DNA from: Streptomyces regalis
GTDB taxonomy: Bacteria; Actinomycetota; Actinomycetes; Streptomycetales; Streptomycetaceae
DNA length: 64,000 bases
NCBI RefSeq assembly: GCF_001509475.1
Contig: NZ_LLZG01000387.1
Location: 1-64,000 of the forward strand
Direction: 5' to 3'
Part shown: one piece after another, positions 62,601 to 64,000 of the stretch
Position numbering within the stretch: position 1 is the first letter of the stretch
How the letters are laid out: each line of letters opens with the position of its first letter
Translations under genes and position numbers: made by a program
The notes under the pieces: model-generated
Told to the model about the DNA's origin: nothing
What the model saw: only the letters and a program-made list of their open reading frames with translations
Database searches by the model: none

Positions 62601-62976
62601 TGGCCTGGGAGGTGCGGGTCGCGAACTTGTTGAGCTCGGTGATGTCGAACAGCCGCTGGTCGAGCTTGCCGGTGGCGACCAGCCGGACCGCGTCGGCCGG
62701 GGTGACGTACGTGTGCCCGTCGGCCTTGCGTATCTGTACGGGTATCTGCTCGCGCCCCTTCGCCCGCTCCAGGCCGACCACGCGGCCCTTGGAGTCGACG
62801 GAGACCCGGTCACCCGTGATCAGGGTGATGCGGTGAGGGGAGGTGAGCGAGGCAGCGGCGCCGGACGGGCGCTGCTCCGGATCGGCCGACGCCGGGCTGG
62901 TCATGCCTGCGGCGAGGGCGACGGCGGCCGCCGTGGCGACAGAGGCCGCACATATTCTTTTGACTTTTCTGCGCAA
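59665..62976 (-). CDS. Secreted subtilisin-family (S8) serine peptidase
   Basis: 1103 residues from TTG 62976, preceded by AAGGGGG; longer in-frame starts would add a non-signal leader. The signal peptide ends near PASADPEQ. An inhibitor-like propeptide (HRITLITGDRVSV...) extends to about 205. The catalytic domain has D228 (VLDTGVDATHPDL), H260 (GHGTHVASIAAG), N356 and S437 (SGTSMATPHVAG). About 600 further residues form Ig-like/beta-sandwich domains. Extracellular protein degradation is the expected role. A promoter (63066-63095) and a stem-loop leader precede it. Confidence 0.93.
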   Translation of the reverse strand: MRRKVKRICAASVATAAAVALAAGMTSPASADPEQRPSGAAASLTSPHRITLITGDRVSVDSKGRVVGLERAKGREQIPVQIRKADGHTYVTPADAVRLVATGKLDQRLFDITELNKFATRTSQAKGLKVIVGYQGAAAGAKADVRDAGKLRRTLKSLNADAVQTPHQDAPELWDALTNGNRTASGIAHVWLDGVRKASLDKSVAQIGAPKAWAAGYDGKGVKIAVLDTGVDATHPDLKDQVIAAKNFTPSATADDKVGHGTHVASIAAGTGAKSGGKYKGVAPGADILSGKVLDDTGSGDDSGILAGMEWAAEQGAQVVNLSLGGMDTPEVDPLEAAVNKLSAEKGILFAIAAGNSGPESVGSPGSADAALTVGAVDDKDKLAEFSSTGPRLGDGAIKPDVTAPGVDITAASAKGSLIEQEVGEKPAGYLTISGTSMATPHVAGAAAILKQQHPDWTYAELKGALTGSTKGGKYTPFEQGSGRIQVDKAIKQTVIADPVSVSFGVQQWPHTDDKPVTKALTYRNFGTDDVTLTLSATATNPKGQAAPAGFFKLGATKVTVPAGGKAAVDFTVNTKLGGTLDGAYSAYVTATGGGQSVRTAAAVQREVESYDVTVKHIDKDGKPAPDYNTLLLGYSGLATDRFYQVPVAESGTIKMRLPKGTYLLDGWIAKDWVNFEGGLDWVVQPKLSVTKNTSVTIDARKTRSADITVPDAQAKPVAAGAGYFYDAAGIGIGVGLGSFADVRMAHLGPEIASGLSQTWNGQWTKGAATEYDVATTAKVKKIQGNKVRHFKASELAKVKNHLGAAAPGKTGGLLPVGVLPEDVAIGTTVEQKLPGSRTVYVSTSDKIQWTFDFEQYAGKDADGNPIIDASYTLGNPQTFKAGQSYTKTFNTAVFGPHINKDYGLFRDGNDIYGLLPLFADANKHAGASEFTAVTTSLYRNGTKVGTNDDPLFGGGIFKVPAAEAEYKLTTSVKRSTKVAAASTRIDASWTFRSKKPTGDQVMLPASAVRFNAKTGLDSRVAADKKVTFPVTVVGSAAGSNLKSLHVYVSYDYGQTWKKLEVRNGKITVKNPAKGKAISFHAKIADKKGNKSTISIYNAYYGK

Positions 62977-62996
62977 GTTTCCCCCTTGCAGAAGGT

Positions 62997-63020
62997 CCGG
63001 GCGAATTCCCGTTCGCCCGG
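62997..63020 (-). promoter_or_regulatory. Stem-loop in the subtilase leader
   Basis: CCGGGCGAA (62997-63005) and TTCGCCCGG (63012-63020) pair perfectly over 9 bp with a 6-base loop, 20 bases upstream of the TTG start and just before the ribosome binding site. It may control translation or mRNA stability. Confidence 0.6.
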
Positions 63021-63065
63021 CCGGGGGTGGTCCCGCACGCACGCGTGTCGCCCCCCGGAATACTC

Positions 63066-63095
63066 AGTATGCCGAGGGGCGATCAGGCACCTCAA
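63066..63095 (-). promoter_or_regulatory. Candidate promoter of the subtilase
   Basis: On the minus strand TTGAGG (63095-63090) and CATACT (63071-63066) are 18 bases apart, about 90 bases before the start codon, leaving a leader that contains the stem-loop at 62997-63020. Confidence 0.45.
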
Positions 63096-63170
63096 TAGAT
63101 GAGAAGAAGGCAAGAAGCACGCCTGCCGACTGTTACGCGACCGCGTGAACTCCGTTACAAACTCGTCGAG

Positions 63171-63854
63171 TTACGCCCCTGCGTTCTCCTTGACAGTGAT
63201 CCGCCCCTTGCGGATGGTCGCCAGCCGCGGCGCCTTTTTCGCGATCGCCGAGTCGTGGGTGACCACGATGAAGGTCAACCCGAGTTCCTTCCACATGCGT
63301 TCGAGTACGTCCATGATCTCGTCGCGCATCGACTCGTCGAGGTTGCCGGTGGGTTCGTCCGCCAGCAGCACCTTCGGCTCCTTGACCAGCGCGCGGGCGA
63401 TGGCGACGCGCTGCTGCTGCCCGCCGGACATCTCGCTCGGCAGATGCCCGAGCCGCTCGCCGAGCCCGACCGACTTCAGCGCCTCGGCGGCCCGTTCGCG
63501 CCGCTCCTTCGTCTTGACGCCGAGGGGGACGAGGGCGGTCTCCACGTTCTCCTGTGCGGTGAGGGTGGGGATGAGGTTGAAGGACTGGAAGACGAAGCCG
63601 ATGTTCTCGCTGCGGACCTTTGTCAGCCGGGTCTCGGAGAGCCTGGCCAAGTCGGTGCCGTCGAGAACGACTTCCCCTGCGGTGGGCCGGTCCAGGCCGC
63701 CGAGCATCTGGAGGAGGGTGGACTTGCCACCGCCGGTGGGGCCCTGGATGACGAGCCGGTCGCCGTCGGCGATGGTGAGGTCGACTCCGTCGAGGGCGTC
63801 GACGGTTTCCTTTCCTCGGGTGTAGCGCTTGGTGACGTTTCTGAGTTCGTACAT
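63171..63854 (-). CDS. ABC transporter ATPase, MacB/LolD type
   Basis: 227 residues from ATG 63854. Walker A GPTGGGKST, signature MSGGQQQRVAIARAL, Walker B VLLADEPTGNLD and the H-loop VVTHDSAIA are intact. The short length and LARLSETRLTKVRSENIGFV segment are typical of the LolD/MacB subfamily, whose permeases act as mechanotransmission pumps rather than ordinary transporters. The permease is not in this window and may lie to the right or elsewhere. The ribosome binding site is weak. Confidence 0.92.
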   Translation of the reverse strand: MYELRNVTKRYTRGKETVDALDGVDLTIADGDRLVIQGPTGGGKSTLLQMLGGLDRPTAGEVVLDGTDLARLSETRLTKVRSENIGFVFQSFNLIPTLTAQENVETALVPLGVKTKERRERAAEALKSVGLGERLGHLPSEMSGGQQQRVAIARALVKEPKVLLADEPTGNLDESMRDEIMDVLERMWKELGLTFIVVTHDSAIAKKAPRLATIRKGRITVKENAGA

Positions 63855-63923
63855 GGTGGGTGACTCCTGGGTGGGGTTCGGGGGTGGATCGGATCGTGTG
63901 TGACTGCGGGTGGACGGGGGCTG

Positions 63924-63946
63924 GTCGCGCAGTTCCCCGCGCCCCT
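63924..63946. repeat. 23-bp dispersed intergenic repeat, copy 2
   Basis: Identical to 14007-14029. It sits upstream of the ABC ATPase gene, with a similar G/T-rich lead-in (GGGGGCTG). The remaining sequence to the window end shows no gene. Confidence 0.7.
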
Positions 63947-64000
63947 ATGGGTGAGTGCAGTCCCGCCGACTGCACTGCACCGCCACTCGACAACTCACGG

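Noticed and set aside
59035..63102. A 1355-codon open frame on the plus strand opposite the subtilase
   Set aside because: It is the antisense shadow of a gene with a complete S8 catalytic triad and signal peptide; its translation is Arg/Gly/Val-rich with no domain.
1..64000. tRNA, rRNA, CRISPR arrays and known riboswitches
   Set aside because: I looked for conserved tRNA arms, regularly spaced 25-40 bp repeats and known leader motifs and found none; the only regular array is the 36-bp tandem repeat at the left end, which has no spacers.

Overview
The window reads as chromosomal DNA of a Streptomyces or a very close relative. GC is very high and third positions are almost all G or C. Many starts are GTG or TTG, and ATGA/GTGA gene overlaps are common. 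Actinobacterial hallmark families are present: mycothiol conjugate amidase, GTP-type PEP carboxykinase, a DUF5753 regulator with a DUF397 partner, DUF4307, and a secreted DUF5829-like protein with a TTA (bldA-type) codon. I found no rRNA, tRNA or CRISPR array.

Layout. 1-3.9 kb: D-amino-acid catabolism (partial PfkB sugar kinase, divergent PLP-dependent D-amino-acid deaminase/aldolase and N-acyl-D-amino-acid deacylase) with a promoter and a possible operator. 3.9-4.9 kb: secreted trypsin-like protease. 5.2-12.1 kb: a degraded defence/conflict island. It holds a broken PIN-toxin/HTH-antitoxin pair, an AbiEii remnant, an anti-sigma-like ATPase facing a DUF5753 regulator plus DUF397 across a long inverted repeat, and two tandem 'membrane-anchor, toxin tail, immunity' units (HNH tail/DUF4262 and DUF2625-toxin tail/Imm53) in which the anchor gene is partly duplicated. 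12.2-18.5 kb: an aminotransferase, then a four-gene TelA operon with two solute-binding modules and a VWA lipoprotein. 18.5-26.6 kb: secreted beta-propeller/Ig-like protein, pckG, a hemolysin-III family membrane protein, an MFS exporter with its TetR regulator, and a Mut7-C protein.

26.6-33.1 kb: a tightly overlapped four-gene operon of three glycosyltransferases and a secreted copper-radical (galactose-oxidase-like) oxidase, probably making and modifying a surface glycan. 33.3-45.3 kb: mostly housekeeping (YyaL-type thioredoxin protein, STAND-TPR ATPase, mca, DUF4307 protein, greA, DrrAB-like exporter, ilvA, MarR). 45.5-51.9 kb: a sigma-like/membrane protein pair, a MITE-like element abutting the cystathionine gamma-synthase gene, two paralogous membrane-anchored proteins, msrA and a DUF3885-like gene. 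52-58.8 kb: a second degraded stretch (PAP2-type lipid enzyme with an internal deletion, FecCD permease ruin, VOC fragment) mixed with intact genes (SRPBCC, TTA-containing secreted protein, MmyB-type regulator, zinc alcohol dehydrogenase). 58.8-64 kb: a monooxygenase-globin fusion, a large secreted subtilase and an ABC ATPase.

The least explained loci are the tandem toxin/immunity arrangement with the duplicated anchor (8.8-12.1 kb), the TelA/VWA/solute-binding operon (14.1-18.5 kb) and the glycosyltransferase-copper oxidase operon. All functions are inferred from sequence motifs and remembered family features; no database search was run.
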